From Papio anubis (taxonomy: Eukaryota > Chordata > Mammalia > Primates > Cercopithecidae): a stretch of DNA of 64,000 nt. The stretch is taken from contig NC_044991.1 in NCBI RefSeq assembly GCF_008728515.1, positions 38,458,968-38,522,967 on the forward strand, in the 5' to 3' direction. The position numbers were made by a program, and so were the translations under genes. This document shows positions 33,682 to 45,640 of this stretch, piece after piece. A model generated the notes under the pieces. That model was not told the origin of the DNA. It worked only from the letters and a program-made list of their open reading frames with translations, and made no database searches. The first letter of the stretch is position 1; each line of letters starts with the position of its first letter.

Positions 33682-33985
33682 AGGCCGGGAGCAGTGGCTC
33701 ACACCTGTAATCCTAGCACTTTGGGAGGCTGAGTCTGGTAGATCACTTGAGGTTGGGCGTTCAAGACTAGCCTGGCCAATATGGTGAAACCCCATCTCTA
33801 CTAAAAATACAAAGATTAGCCGGGCATGGTGGCATGCGCCTGTAATTGCAGGTGTTCTGGAGGCTGAGGCGGGAGAATCGCTTGAACCCAGGAGGCGGAG
33901 GTTGCGGTGAGCTGAGATCGTGCCACTGCACTCCAGCCTGGGTGACAGAGAGAGACCCTGTCACAAAACAAGCAAACAAAGAAAA
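33682..33985 (+). mobile_element. Alu SINE
   Basis: GGCCGGGAGCAGTGGCTCAC to GTCACAAAACAAGCAAACAA. Confidence 0.9.
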
Positions 33986-34852
33986 CCCCGACAGATCCAA
34001 ATTTACCCTTAGGGGACTTCACCTGATACTGGACCTCTGCTCTCTGATCTCTTTCCCTCAGGGCTCCAACCCCCACTTCACTGTGCGTTTCTCTTGGGAG
34101 CACTTCCTGAGAGGCACTTTCACACAGTTCTTCAGCTCTGGGCCTGATTCTGGGGAACCTGACCTAGGACACCCCCCAACCTTCCTGCTTGGCCCCGCTC
34201 GGTGGGTTCTTCCTGGAGCCAGAGGTGCTCCCAAACGCCCCCACCTGGATGCAAATTCCACAGAGTAGGAATGCTGTCCTTTGGTTCACCGTGGTCTCCT
34301 CAGCTCACAGCAGTCCCTGGCACGCATTAGTTGTTGAGTGAATCAAGTGCTCTTCCCTCTCCGCCTTCCTCTTGGTGACTTCTCTGTTCATTTTCGTGCC
34401 AGGCAGGGGGTAAATCAGGACAGGGAGGAGGTGGAGCTTGGATCCAATCCATTATAACCTCAGCTGGACGGGATGGGGAACTTGCTGACGTGTGGCATCC
34501 ACTAAAAAGAGACTGCTCGAGTTTTCAATTATCCACCATCAAAAAACACCAATGTGTTTGCACATCCAGGAGGCAGTGGTTCTCTTCTGATCCTGGGGGA
34601 AGTTCTCATTGAGTGTAAAACGTTTGCTTTCAAACAATTAATAACGAAATTGTAAACTGCTCCTCTCAACATATAAAAGAGATCAAAGTGGGCTCCACCT
34701 TGCCAGGTGCTCCTCACCATACGTGGAAGAGGCTGTGAAGGGCCGAGAGGACATCCCTGTTTAGGCTGCACCCCTGATCAGTGGCACTCCCAGAGGCTTA
34801 GCCCAGAGTTGTTTTTATTAAAAAAAAAAAAACAAAAAAAACAAAACTGTTT
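33986..34852. other. Unique intron with a short L2 end
   Basis: Around 34250-34350, CTCAGCTCACAGCAGTCCCT and TTAGTTGTTGAGTGAATCAA resemble the plus-strand L2 terminus. Nothing else recognised; an A-rich tract at 34820-34847 precedes the next Alu. Confidence 0.5.
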
Positions 34853-35158
34853 CGGCTGGGCATGGTGGCTCACGCCTGTAATCCCAGCAGTTTGGGAGGC
34901 AGAGGCAGGTGGGTCACTTAAGGTCAAGAGTTCGAGACCAGCCTGGCTAACATGGTGAAACCCTGTCTGTACTAAAAATACAAAAATTAGCCGGACATGG
35001 TGCACACCTGTAGTCCCAGCTACTCAGGGGCTGAGACAGGAGAATCGCTTGAACTCGGGAGGCGGAGGTTGCCAGTGAGCCATGATCATGCCACTGTGCT
35101 CCAGCCTGGGCAACACAGTGAGACTCCATCTCAAAGAAAACAAAAACAAAAACAAAAG
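34853..35158 (+). mobile_element. Alu SINE
   Basis: GGCTGGGCATGGTGGCTCAC to an AACAAAAACAAAA tail. Confidence 0.9.
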
Positions 35159-35613
35159 AACTATGTTTGAAATTACACTGAAGAGCAAACACTCCGATAT
35201 AATCTTCAATTTGGTGCATGCTCACAGAAAAAGAAAAATAAGTTGTAAAAGGTGCATGTAGTATCTGTAGTTCAATGTGTGAAATACGGAAGCAGCTTGT
35301 GTGGCTGTATCTTGAAACAGTCCTCCTGCTGAGGCCTTGGTCTATTGCATCAGTTGTCTGAGGCCAGTGTTGTCTTAGATTACTCCATGACCTCTGAATT
35401 AATCAATGACCTTGGCAGTCACAGATGGCACCATACTCCTGCCTGTGGCTTTGCATTTTTAGGTTCAGTAATAAGAGAAATGACTGAAGCACCACAAGGG
35501 ACGAAGTTCTTTCTCAGAGTGGTCACTAAGGCCTTCTGCAGCCCCAGTTAGTTTTAGCATTGGTGTTTTCAGTTAGATCTTGCATCTTCTGCTTAATATT
35601 TTTAAGAAGTGTT
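35159..35613. other. Unique intronic sequence
   Basis: No exon or repeat recognised. Confidence 0.45.
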
Positions 35614-35920
35614 GGCCGGGCGCGGTGGCTCAAGCCTGTAATCCCAGCACTTTGGGAGGCCGAGATGGGCGGATCACGAGGTCAGGAGATCGAGACCATC
35701 CTGGCTAACACGGTGAAACCCCGTCTCTACTAAGAAATACAAAAAATAGCCGGGCGAGGTGGCAGCGCCTGTAGTCCCAGCTACTCGGGAGGCTGAGGCA
35801 GGAGAATGGCGTGAACCCGGGAGGCGGAGCTTGCAGTGAGCGGAGATCCGGCCACTGCACCCCAGCGTGGGCGAAAGAGAAAACCACCCACTCTAAAAAA
35901 AAAAAAAAAAAAAAAAAAAA
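35614..35920 (+). mobile_element. Young Old World monkey-type AluY with a damaged 3' segment
   Basis: GGCCGGGCGCGGTGGCTCAA and GAGATCCGGCCACTGCAC are lineage variants. AAGAAGTGTT flanks it (35604-35613 and about 35919-35928). The last 30 bases before the tail read GTGGGCGAAAGAGAAAACCA instead of the usual CTGGGCGACAGAGCGAGACT. Confidence 0.9.
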
Positions 35921-35999
35921 GAAGTGTTTACAGAGTACTTATTAAGCATCAGGCTTTGGGTCTACAATAGGAAAGAAAAATACATAATGTGCACTTTCA

Positions 36000-36293
36000 C
36001 ATTTTTATTTATTTTTTATTTTCTGAGCTCTGTTGCCCAGGCTAGAGTGCAGTGGCATGATGTCGGCTCACCACAGCCTCCCTCTTCTGGGTTCAAGCAA
36101 TCCTCCTGCCTCAACCTCCCAAGTAGCTGGGATTAGAGGTGTGTGCTACCACACCTGGCTAATTTTTGTATTTTTAGTAGAGACGGCGTTTCACCATGTT
36201 GGCCAGGCTGGTCTCGAACTCCTGAGCTCAAGTGAGCTGCCTGCCTTGACCTCCCAAGATACTGGGATTATGGTGTGAGCCACTGCACCTGGC
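36000..36293 (-). mobile_element. Alu SINE
   Basis: T-rich tail and CTGAGCTCTGTTGCCCAGGC to GAGCCACTGCACCTGGCC. It lies 80 bp from the plus-strand Alu at 35614, tail to tail. Confidence 0.9.
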
Positions 36294-37425
36294 CACAAAT
36301 TTAAGATACTATTAATTATAACACACACTCTTATTTTATATATCATCAAGAAAAAGAGCCCTGGCACTTTTATACATCATTGACTATAGGACACAAATGA
36401 TTTCAGGGATAACATTTTGAAAATCTTCTAACTGAAATGTGCTGACTTATGTCTTCATGGAGCTCAGGTTGAAGGGGCCTGCAGCCGCATAGGTCGAATA
36501 TTAGTGACTTGTTCGGTTGTATTATTACTGACAAACATGCTGTGTGGGGACCAGCATCCTGGAATTTACAAAATAGAAACTGACAGATGACCAGCAGGCC
36601 CTCCAGCATCCTGAGCTCTCCCTGGAACCTTCTCTGGGTATAAAACCAGGACTCTCGCATGGCATCTGCCATCCCCCAGCTGGAAAGCTGACAAGAGCAG
36701 ATTCCCACATGGTAAACAGGTGCTCCACCTCAGCTTCCTGGGGAAACACAAAGCCTGGAGCCCACTCCCTGGGAAATGAGAGCAACAACTGACTATGGGG
36801 CATTCCAGCCTCCCAGCCTTCAGAGACACTCCATTGGAGAGTAGCTTGAGTAGGTTTGCCATGAAGATCAACCTTGTTCTCCCATACACAGTTCAGCCAC
36901 AAAAGGTTGTCCTTACAGCAGATACAACTATGCCAACTTGAAATAAAGCACAAAATGTTCCCTCGCAAAGGCATAGTTGGGCTCTGTGTAACACATCTAC
37001 CTAAGTGTCATCCCAGATGTCATTTTGTATTTTGTCTGATTCTTTTTTTTTTTTTTAATTAAGGCCCAGACTCTGTAAAGTCAGATGCTAATTTCTGGAA
37101 GGTCTATAAATTGCAAATGATGTTTGTCCAGTAGAAAAGAGAACCCCAAAGGTTTTGATTGTATTGCCCTTTATGTCTTTAGCCAGGTTTGTATTGGGTT
37201 CTACTTTTTGAAGTTGAGTTGTTTGAAAGTCAAAAAGTGGTTGAATGCTGACAATAGTAAGCTTACCTCTAACCTTCTAAGGTAGAAATGCAAAAGCGGC
37301 TCATAGATGACAAAGTTGCTTTAAGGTGTTATTCTTCTGCCCACTGACTCTTTCCCAATCTTTGCCCCATTTGGAGCCAGCTTTAAAGCCCTGTTGATCT
37401 CATTAATGAGTTAAATCAACCTTTG
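36294..37425. other. Unique intronic sequence
   Basis: Minus-strand frames of 101-149 codons at 36403-36974 overlap each other in different frames and match no family I know. A T run lies at 37043-37056. Confidence 0.5.
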
Positions 37426-37451
37426 ACACACACACACACACACACACACAA
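37426..37451. repeat. (CA)n microsatellite
   Basis: Thirteen uninterrupted AC/CA dinucleotides between TTTG and ATGTATTTG. Confidence 0.95.
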
Positions 37452-37524
37452 TGTATTTGTATGAGAGTCACGTCTTTTCATTTTTTGAAAATTATCCCTG
37501 AATTTTACAGCTATCCATCTAAGC

Positions 37525-37640
37525 TACAGGACCTTGGCCTTGGGTGGGACGTTGCTTAACCTTTCCGGCCTTCAGTTTCCTTAAGCTTAAAATAGACCAA
37601 CAGGTTTCCAGTGCCTCTTCTGGCTCTAACTTGGTGTCCC
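37525..37640 (+). mobile_element. MIR SINE fragment
   Basis: CCTTGGCCTTGGGTGGGACG, TTGCTTAACCTTTCCGGCCT and TCAGTTTCCTTAAGCTTAAA fit the MIR core. Confidence 0.65.
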
Positions 37641-37829
37641 CCCAGCTGTCCCGCTTTGCCTTTCCGGAATGCCCTGGTGTGGGTGTCACAGTGACATTCA
37701 CTTCCCTTTCACCATTTCTGGCTTCTTACCACTTGTCTTCATTGGGCTTTCTACAAGCACTAGAGAAAAACGATGACTTGCTCTTTCTAGAAGACGATCT
37801 GAATGTGTATATCAACATTTAAGTATGAA

Positions 37830-38345
37830 AACCACTGGATTCAGCATTTTTACTTCTAGGAATTGACCCAAAGAAATAATCAGATACATGTAAAGGAATG
37901 CTTTGGGCAGTATCACTTGTAATAGTGAACAATGGAAAAAGGGTTAAATGTCAAACAGCTGTGGACTGGGTAAATAAAGTGTGTACCCCAATATGATGGA
38001 GTGCTATTCAGCCTTTGAAATGGTGATTCTGGTACATATTTCTTGAGATGTACAATATATATATCAATATATTGTATGTCAATATATCAATATAGTGATA
38101 TTAAATGGAAATAAACAAGTTGTGAAACAGTATGTGTTCTCCGAGCTCACTTAAGTAATAGTTGTGGCTGCACTTGTGTATGGATTTACATAATACAGTC
38201 GAATCACAGACAGAACAAAAATCTGAATGCATTAGCGTCAAGATGCTCACTGGCTTCATTTCCGAGTGGGGTGATTAGAGGTGGTACAATATAGGTCTCT
38301 TTCTTCTTTATACTTTTAAAATTTCATAGTAAAAATAACTATTAT
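37830..38345 (+). mobile_element. Old L1 (L1M-type) 3' UTR
   Basis: TTTTTACTTCTAGGAATTGA, AAGAAATAATCAGATACATG, AATAGTGAACAATGGAAAAA, TGATGGAGTGCTATTCAGCC and AAATTTCATAGTAAAAATAA follow the L1 3' UTR order. A short ATATATATCAATATATT tract is inside. Confidence 0.8.
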
Positions 38346-39189
38346 CATTTTAGGAAAAATAGAAGAAAAAGAATAATTTGATGGATGGCATTAACAGAGA
38401 GCCTGGAGTTAGCAGCACAGCAATCAGATAAGTTTCCTCTGGAGCTCCTGGGCTCAGCAATTTAGTACTCTGGACAGGTGCTTCCATTTGCCAGATGGAA
38501 GTGCTGGCAACAGATCACTTGGTTGGTGCAGTTCTTGGTAAACAAAGGAAATAAGGCATTATGTGGATGACTATGGCACAGCTATTGAATTATGTTCCTC
38601 ATTCCCGGGCCCTCTCCCTTCCTGAAGCCAGGGCTTTGCCATTTGGAGTTGTATCTTACCCACTCCACCTGCCTTTTTAATTTTTTTATTTTTTTAATAT
38701 CTGCTCAATTACACAGCAGAGGCTGACTTCAATTGGAATGGAAGTCACTTTTCATTCCAAAACATTAGCTATGTGTCAGGTGGTTTTCACTTTTTCTCAT
38801 CGTAAACTCTGAGTTGTACTTTTCTTGTGCCCACTGCTTCTATGCCACTGTCTCCAAATGCCGACGAATTTCAAATGCACAGAGAGAGCCAGGATCTGTA
38901 TATCAAGCAGCATCTCTCCAACTGGTTTCCACCCAACACAAGCAGTGTAGGATGTGAACAGGCACGATTTCAATAAAAAGACTACTGCTCGAACAACACT
39001 GAAAATATTCAGTGGAAGCGCATTAAACATTCGATAAAATGAGAGCACTGAGGACTCCTCAGAACTTTTCAGATGCTGATGTCCAGGGTTGGTCTCCAGG
39101 GAGTGAATAAAGTGTGCGGGGTTCCCCAGACCTACTGGCTTTAGGGCTTTCTATTGATGATCATTTCTGGGGAGCAGTGGTCTGCAAAA
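38346..39189. other. Unique intronic sequence
   Basis: No exon or repeat recognised. Confidence 0.45.
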
Positions 39190-39462
39190 CTCTTTTTATT
39201 TTTTGGATAGGATCTCACTCTGTCGCCCAGGCTGGAGTGCAGCCTCGAGCTCCCAGGCTAAAGTGATCCTCTTAACTCAGCCTCCTGAGTAGCTGGGACC
39301 ACAGGTGTGCACCACCATGCCCAGCTAATATTTTTATTTCTTGTACAGACGGAGTCTTGCTATGTTGTCCAGGATGGTCTCAAACTCCTGGCCTCAGGCA
39401 ATCCTCTCGCTTTGGTCTCCCAAAGTACCAGGATTAAGGGCGTGAGCCACTACACCTGGCCC
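39190..39462 (-). mobile_element. AluJ-like SINE with internal deletion
   Basis: GGATAGGATCTCACTCTGTC to GAGCCACTACACCTGGCC. The segment between GCTGGAGTGCAG and CCTCGAGCTCCC lacks about 20 bases. Confidence 0.85.
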
Positions 39463-39535
39463 CCAAACTCTTAAAGAAATACAAACTTAAAGCAATGTTC
39501 CCGGGAACAGTAACTGCTGTATTTGGAATTTCCGG

Positions 39536-39851
39536 TTTCTTTCTTTCTTTCTTTCTTTCTTTCTTTTTTTTTCAAATGGAGTCTCGCTGTGTTACCAGGC
39601 TGGAGTGCAGTGGTGCTATCTCAGCTCACTGCAACCTCTGCCTCCCAGGTTCAAGCGATTCTCCTGCCTCAGCCTCCCGAGTAGCTGGGACTACAGGCAC
39701 CTGCCACCACACCCAGCTAATTTTTGTATTTTTGGTAGATTCAGGGCTTCACTGTGTTGGCCAGGATGGTCTCGGTCTCTTGACCTCATGATCCACCCGC
39801 CTCGGCCTCCCAAAGTGTTGAGACTACAGGCATGAGCCATAGCGCTCGGTC
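39536..39851 (-). mobile_element. Alu SINE with (TTTC)n tail
   Basis: A TTTC repeat of about 30 bases, then AAATGGAGTCTCGCTGTGTT to GAGCCATAGCGCTCGG. Confidence 0.9.
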
Positions 39852-40990
39852 AGAGTTTCAGTTTTAATTAAAAAACAAGACAGAAAAGAATGGAGTAAGG
39901 GTTCACAGTGAAAGGAACTGGAAAGGGGAGATGAATCTGTAGCATGTAATATCAGAGGGGAAATTTTGAAATAGAACATGACAAAAAATTTTCTGTAAAT
40001 TGAGCATGTCAGTGTCCTCTGAGCATACAGAGTTGGTTTAGGGAAGGAAGAGAGCAGAGCGGGTATGAAAAGGGGATTTGGATTATAAGCAAATGTGAAG
40101 TTCAGTCATTTTCAGTCTCGTGAAGATGATTAGTTACTCTAAGGGGATGAGTCACTAAGATTTGAAATTTACTGAAATGCAAAGGTTTGTTCCTCATTTG
40201 GAACCTGGACACTGATGCGGACATCTGCTGAGACACCCTTGACTTCTTATTCCAGATAGGACACATGGAGCAGAGACTGTGAGTGTTCAGCCCACGACCC
40301 TTGGAAATCACTGTTTTCTTCTGCTGTGATGGCTCTACTGCAGGCACCTGGAAGTCTCAGCCCATGGGCTGAGGATGCTTTGTGGCTTGGAGTGAGTGCA
40401 GAGCAGATCAGACCACGGTGCTGGGGAGTTAATACTCCAGGGCAGCCCTCAGCCAAGGAGGGATGGCAGTGGGTGCACAAATACCCCAGCTGCCTCGCTC
40501 TTACGTGGAACAACTCGAAGGCCCCCCCACACAGTCTCCCAGAGGTCCCCAGTGGGACTGCACCATGTATTGGCTTCCTCCCCTTCCTGTCTCACTCCCC
40601 TACTCTCCCACCTGAACTTTCTGTGATCACTGATCACAGAATAGACTCCTTGAATTCATATTCTGTCTCTGAGTCAGCTACTGGAGAACCCAGACAATGT
40701 TTTTCTTTTTACTATGAATTTAGAGCAGGAAATCCCTGCTGGGATTCGGTCCATCTTAGGCAGCCAGATCCCTTCAACACCCGTAGGGCCTTTTCTCCCA
40801 GCTGCACTGCTGTCATCCCAAGGATCTTAGGGAATGACCACAGAGGGGTCCCTTGTGCTGCTCTGCTCTCATTTAGGTTGTGGTAACCAGAACTGGGCAC
40901 AGTTTCCCAGTGCCACCTTAGTCTCATCTCTCCCTGACACACACAAAACACCCTTTGTTATCATTTAGGATACATGTAACAGGATAGTAT
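39852..40990. other. Unique intronic sequence
   Basis: The longest non-repeat frame in the window is here (plus strand 40326-40886, 186 codons), but opposite-strand frames overlap it, and I see no domain, splice sites or start context to support it. Confidence 0.5.
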
Positions 40991-40996
40991 TCATAA

Positions 40997-41165
40997 GACT
41001 GGTGTTTCTTAAACTGGAATGTGCACACACATGACGTGGGGGCCTGGTGAAGGTGCAGGTTCTGATTCAGAGGCATACCACAGGGCCTGAGAGTCTGCAC
41101 TTTCAGCAAACTCCATGACTGACTGGCAGACCACACTGTGAACAAGGTTCCACTGGAGTGTGAGA
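40997..41165 (+). mobile_element. MER5A-like DNA transposon fossil
   Basis: GACTGGTGTTTCTTAAACTG, GAAGGTGCAGGTTCTGATTC, CTGAGAGTCTGCACTTTCAG and a terminal CACACTGTGAACAAGG fit the MER5 order. Confidence 0.65.
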
Positions 41166-41909
41166 GTCCCAACCACAAGACCAATTCTTTCCCAGGTCGG
41201 TATAGCCAGTGTCTCGTCCAACTGACTACACAGTGGGTGCTGAGTATGTATTGGTGAAATCTGGCTCTTGCAATTGATTAATACATCAATTCACTAATTT
41301 AATTCAGCTGCCCAGCTTCAAACAAGAGAGCAGCAACTGTTTAATGCAAATTTTTTGATGCAATGTCCTTCTGATGCTGGGAAAGTACATACTGGGAAAG
41401 TGGTACGGGAACACCACAGAACAATGCAGGGCATGTGCAGACAGGCAAATTTGGTGTGTGAGTCATTGTCAACTCACAGTTATTGACGACCTGCTACCAC
41501 TACCTAGGGTAGTGGCCTAACTAGACACCAAAAGAAGCATAAGATATTATTTCTGTCCCCCAAAAGGCTTGCAATGTGACTGAAAAAATCAGACAGACAA
41601 TAAAAAACAAGCATCAGGTGAGTGGTTAAAGACAGTAGTCACGCTGACAACTAGCTTGCTTGATCTAACTCACTTGACATCTCAGTAAGCCCGTCTGATC
41701 ATTGAACTGATAGTACTGTTATTAAAGCCACTTGGCTCTCCGGGACCACAAACACTGGTAGTTGCATTTCACAAAACTCAGATTCAACTTCAACCCTATG
41801 ATGCACCCCATCACAACACATGTGTGCATATGCCTAGAGGCAGATGGGCCCCCTTAATCACATAGGTTTTAATATTCTTATTCAGGGCAAGAGAACAAAA
41901 TAATCTTCC
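41166..41909. other. Unique intronic sequence
   Basis: No exon or repeat recognised with confidence. Confidence 0.45.
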
Positions 41910-42585
41910 TTAAAAACAGGATCTAACCCACGTTCACAGCAGCATTATTTACAGTAGCCAAAAGGTAGAAGCACCCAGTGTCCACTGATGGATGAATGAA
42001 TAAGCAAAATGTGGTCTACCCATACAATGGAATATTATTCAGCCTTAAAAAGGAAGAAAATTATAACATATGCTACAACAGGGATAAACTTTGAGGACAT
42101 TACGCTAAGTGAAATAAGCCAGTTACAGAAGGACAAACACTGTATGATTCCACTTGTAGGAGGTACCTAGAGGAGTCAAACTTGTAGAAACAGAAAGTAG
42201 AAGGGTAGTTACCAAGGGTTGAGGAAAAGGAGGAATGGGGAATTATTTAATAGACAGTTTCGTTTCTGCAAGATGAAAGGAGTTCTGGAAATGGATGATG
42301 GTGATGGTTGCACAACAATGTGAATATACTTAATGCCACAGAATTGTACATTTAAAAATGCTTAAAATGTGACTGGGCATGGTGGCTCATGTCCGTAATC
42401 TCAGCGCTTTCAGAGGTCAAGGCAGGAAGATGGCTTGAGCCCAGGAGTTTGAGAACAGCCTAGGCAACACAGTGAGACACCATCACTAAAATGCTTAAAA
42501 TGGTAAGCTTAAGAAACATGCTTAAAAATGCATAAAATGGTAAATTTTATGTTATGTATGCTTTATCAAAATTTAAAAAACAACA
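41910..42585 (+). mobile_element. L1 (L1MA/L1MB-type) 3' UTR, split by an Alu monomer
   Basis: CACAGCAGCATTATTTACAG, GTCCACTGATGGATGAATGA, ACAATGGAATATTATTCAGC, TAAGTGAAATAAGCCAGTTA, GGAAATGGATGATGGTGATG and, after the monomer, GGTAAATTTTATGTTATGTA. It is fairly well preserved and non-coding. Confidence 0.85.
42370..42486 (+). mobile_element. Alu monomer (FLAM) with perfect target duplication
   Basis: GACTGGGCATGGTGGCTCAT to AGTGAGACACCATCAC. AAAATGCTTAAAATG is repeated exactly at 42355-42369 and 42488-42502. Confidence 0.9.
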
Positions 42586-43039
42586 TTAAGATCTGAGAGC
42601 TGCAGTGTAAACAATGACAACAAAACACAATCCCTAGAAAATAATTTCATAGAAAGCAAGGTAGAAGAGTTTCTTCTTGTTTATGAATATATGTCATGGA
42701 GACCTTCTCTTGAGGAAATGATCTATGCGAACCCATCTCCAGCTTCTAAATTCTGGGCTCCTCCAAGAAAATGACAGTAATCAGAGGCAAAGCCCAGGAG
42801 GGCCCTAAATGTGAAGAGGACCCCCCACAGCACTTTCTCCGGATCCATACACAGGGACAGAGGCTCAGCCTGTGCACAGCACACTCATGGCGCATCTTGA
42901 TGCTGCGGACAACATGCAGCTTCCTCAGCTGTGACCTTCCCACGCCCCGGGGTCTTCCATTTCCTAGTGACATCAAACACTCAGGATGGAGAAGAAAAAC
43001 CTGCTGTTCACCCAAAAAGGTGGTTGGAAATGACTATCC
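42586..43039. other. Unique intronic sequence
   Basis: No exon or repeat recognised. Confidence 0.45.
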
Positions 43040-43345
43040 TGGCGTGGTGGTTCACGCCTGTAATCCCAGCACTTTGGGAGGCTGAGGCGGGTGGATCACT
43101 TGAGGTCAGGAGTTTGAGACTGGCCTGGCCAACATGGCGAAACCCTGTCTCTACTAAAAATACAAAAATTAGCCAAGCACGGTGGCAGGCATCTGTAATC
43201 CTAGCTACTTGGGAGGCTGAGACAGTAGAATCGTTTGAATCCCAGAGGCGGAGGTTGCAGTGAGCCGAGATGGTGCCACTGCACTCCAGCCTGGGTGATG
43301 GGAGTGAGACTCCATCTCAAAAAAAAAAAAAAAAAAAAAAAAAAA
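43040..43345 (+). mobile_element. Alu SINE, first bases missing
   Basis: TGGCGTGGTGGTTCACGCCT to a 27-base A tail. GAAATGACTATCC (43027-43039) and GAAATGAGTATCC (43346-43358) flank it. Confidence 0.95.
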
Positions 43346-43358
43346 GAAATGAGTATCC

Positions 43359-44451
43359 CAGCAATGGATGCAGGGGCTCTTCCTGATGGGAACAGGCCTT
43401 CTGGAGCCAGGTGACCTGGCTGAGATGCCACGGAGAGGGGTCTGGCCTGGCAAAGAGCATGGACCTGCAGCAGGAGACCAACCAGGTTCTGGGGTGGTGA
43501 GAGCAGGGTGGAAGCCCAGGCTTCCTTCCTTTGTGTCTTTAAGCAATGCTCATATGATATGTGTCTGTGTGAAAGTCCTTTCCCTGTTCTGGGTCACAGC
43601 ATTTTGACTCAGATGAGAAACTTATCTGGGTCCAGTTGACACGTACTTGAGGAGTCCTGGAATTAAGGCTGAGTTTTAGAATGTGCTTTTCATGTTCGGC
43701 TTAATTCAATTATCAAAACACATCAAATGCCTACTCTGAAATGGGCATGAGAGGCCACAGGAGTCCACAGGGCCAGGAAGTAAAACCTGAACTAAAAGGG
43801 AGCCCTGTGGATCCTTCCATCAAAGCCACAGACAGCCCCTGTCTTGTGGACCCATGGCCATGGCTGGCTGCACATCTGTACGCTGGGCTCACCCACAAGA
43901 TTCACCTATTCTGATAACAAAGAGGTTCATTTTGTAAAAAATGTCACATACAAATGCCTTTCAAAGCCAGTACCAGGTATGTTGACTTTGTGGAAATTCA
44001 CTAAGCTGGATATTGACGTGAGCACTTTCTGCATGTATGTGATACGGCAGCAAAAAGTTAAACACGGAATGAAATGAGTGAGACAGGACCATCTGGAGGC
44101 CAAAGAATCACAACTAAACGCAGTGAGGCAAAGAAATAGGAAAAGAAATAGTATAAGGACATGACCAGAGCAACGAACAAGCTCTGAAAATGAACTGTGG
44201 GTTAGAGAGGAGTGTTCTATTAGCGTTATCAGTGTGTGTATAATAGTTTTTTGGCTTTAGTCATTTACATACTCTTTGTGCAAGAGCATGTCCTTGTTCC
44301 TCGGAAATACACAAGGAGGATTTAGAGATAAGGTGGTGGGGTCGCGGGTGTGTATCCAACATACATTCAGATGTTTCAGAAAACAGAGTACATATGTAGC
44401 GATACGTAGAGAGACAAAATTATCTACTTATGTAAAATGTTGACATATTTG
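43359..44451. other. Unique intronic sequence
   Basis: No exon or repeat recognised. Confidence 0.45.
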
Positions 44452-44763
44452 CGCCAGGCGTGGTGGCTCAACGCCTGTAATCCTAGCACTTTGGGAGGCC
44501 AAGGCAAGCAGATCATCTGAGGTCACAAGTTCGAGACCAGTCTGGTCAACATGGTGAAACTCCGTCTCTACTAAAAAAATAACAAAAATTAGCTGGGCAA
44601 GGTGGTACGTGCCTGTAATCCCAGCTACTCAGGAAGCTACTCAGGAGGCTGAGGCAGGAGAATCGCTTGAACCTGGGAGGCAGAGGTTGCAGTGAGTTGA
44701 GATTGTGCCACTGCACTCCAGCCTGGGCAACAAGAGTGAAACTGTCTCAAAAAAAAAAAAAAA
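44452..44763 (+). mobile_element. Alu SINE with duplicated GCTACTCAGGA
   Basis: GCGCCAGGCGTGGTGGCTCA to an A tail. The right arm contains GCTACTCAGGAAGCTACTCA, a small internal tandem copy. Confidence 0.9.
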
Positions 44764-44945
44764 TTGAGATATTTATATAATTCTGCATGTGTGTGTCTGT
44801 GTGTGTAGAAAGAGAATGATAGAGTAAGGGCAGCGAAAGGTTAACCATTGGTGCATGCGGAACCAAGGTAATGGATATATAAGCATTCCTTGAACTCTTG
44901 CAACTATTCTGAAAGGTTGGAATTATATCAATAAACTCACTTCCT

Positions 44946-45246
44946 GGCCGAGTGCAGCGTGGCTCACACCTATAATCCCAGCACTTTGGGAGGCTGAGGC
45001 AGGCAAATCACTTGAGGTCAGGAGTTTGTGACCAGCCTGGCCAACATGGAGAAACCCTGTCTCTACTAAAAATATAAAATTAGCTGGGCATGGTGGTGGG
45101 CGCCTATAATCCCAGCTCTGTGGGAGGCTATAGCAGGAGAATTACTTGAACCCAGGACACAGAGGCTGCAGTGAGCCGAGATTGCGCCACTGCTCTCCAT
45201 TTTGGGCGACAGAGTGAGACTCTGTCTCAAAAAAAAAAAAAAAAAA
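44946..45246 (+). mobile_element. Alu SINE
   Basis: GGCCGAGTGCAGCGTGGCTC to a 17-base A tail. AACTCACTTCCT and AGCTCACCTCCT flank it. Confidence 0.9.
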
Positions 45247-45354
45247 GCTCACCTCCTCTCCCAGGGGAAAAAAATTATTTCAAACAATATACATAAGAAT
45301 GATTAAAACAAAAAAAAAAAGAGAGAGAGAGAGAAAGAAAAAAGAGAGTATGAA

Positions 45355-45640
45355 GGCCAAGCGTGGTGGCTCATGCCTATAATCCCAGTACTTTGGGAGG
45401 CCAAGGTGGGCGGATCACTTGAGGTCAGGCGTTCAAGACCAGCTTGGCCAACATGGTGAAACCCTGACTCTACTAAAAATACAAAAATTAGCTGGGCATG
45501 GTGGCGCAGGCCTGTCGTCCCAGCTACTCAGGATTCAAGGGGAATCACCTGAACCCGAGAGGTAGAGGTTGCAGTGAGCCAAGATCGTGCCTCTGCACTC
45601 CAGCCTGGGTGACAGTGAGAACTTGTCTCAAAAAAAAGAA
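45355..45640 (+). mobile_element. Alu SINE after an A/GA-rich tract
   Basis: GGCCAAGCGTGGTGGCTCAT to an A tail. It follows an AAAA(GA)n tract at 45308-45347; AGTATGAA lies on both sides. Confidence 0.9.

Noticed and set aside
36403..36708. Possible alternative RIN2 exon ending AGAGAAG|GTTCC
   Set aside because: The donor is acceptable but the peptide (ADAMRESWFYTQRR) is not RIN2 as I know it and no acceptor is convincing.
40326..40886. 186-codon plus-strand frame in unique sequence
   Set aside because: Opposite-strand frames overlap it, codon content looks unselected and no domain is recognisable.
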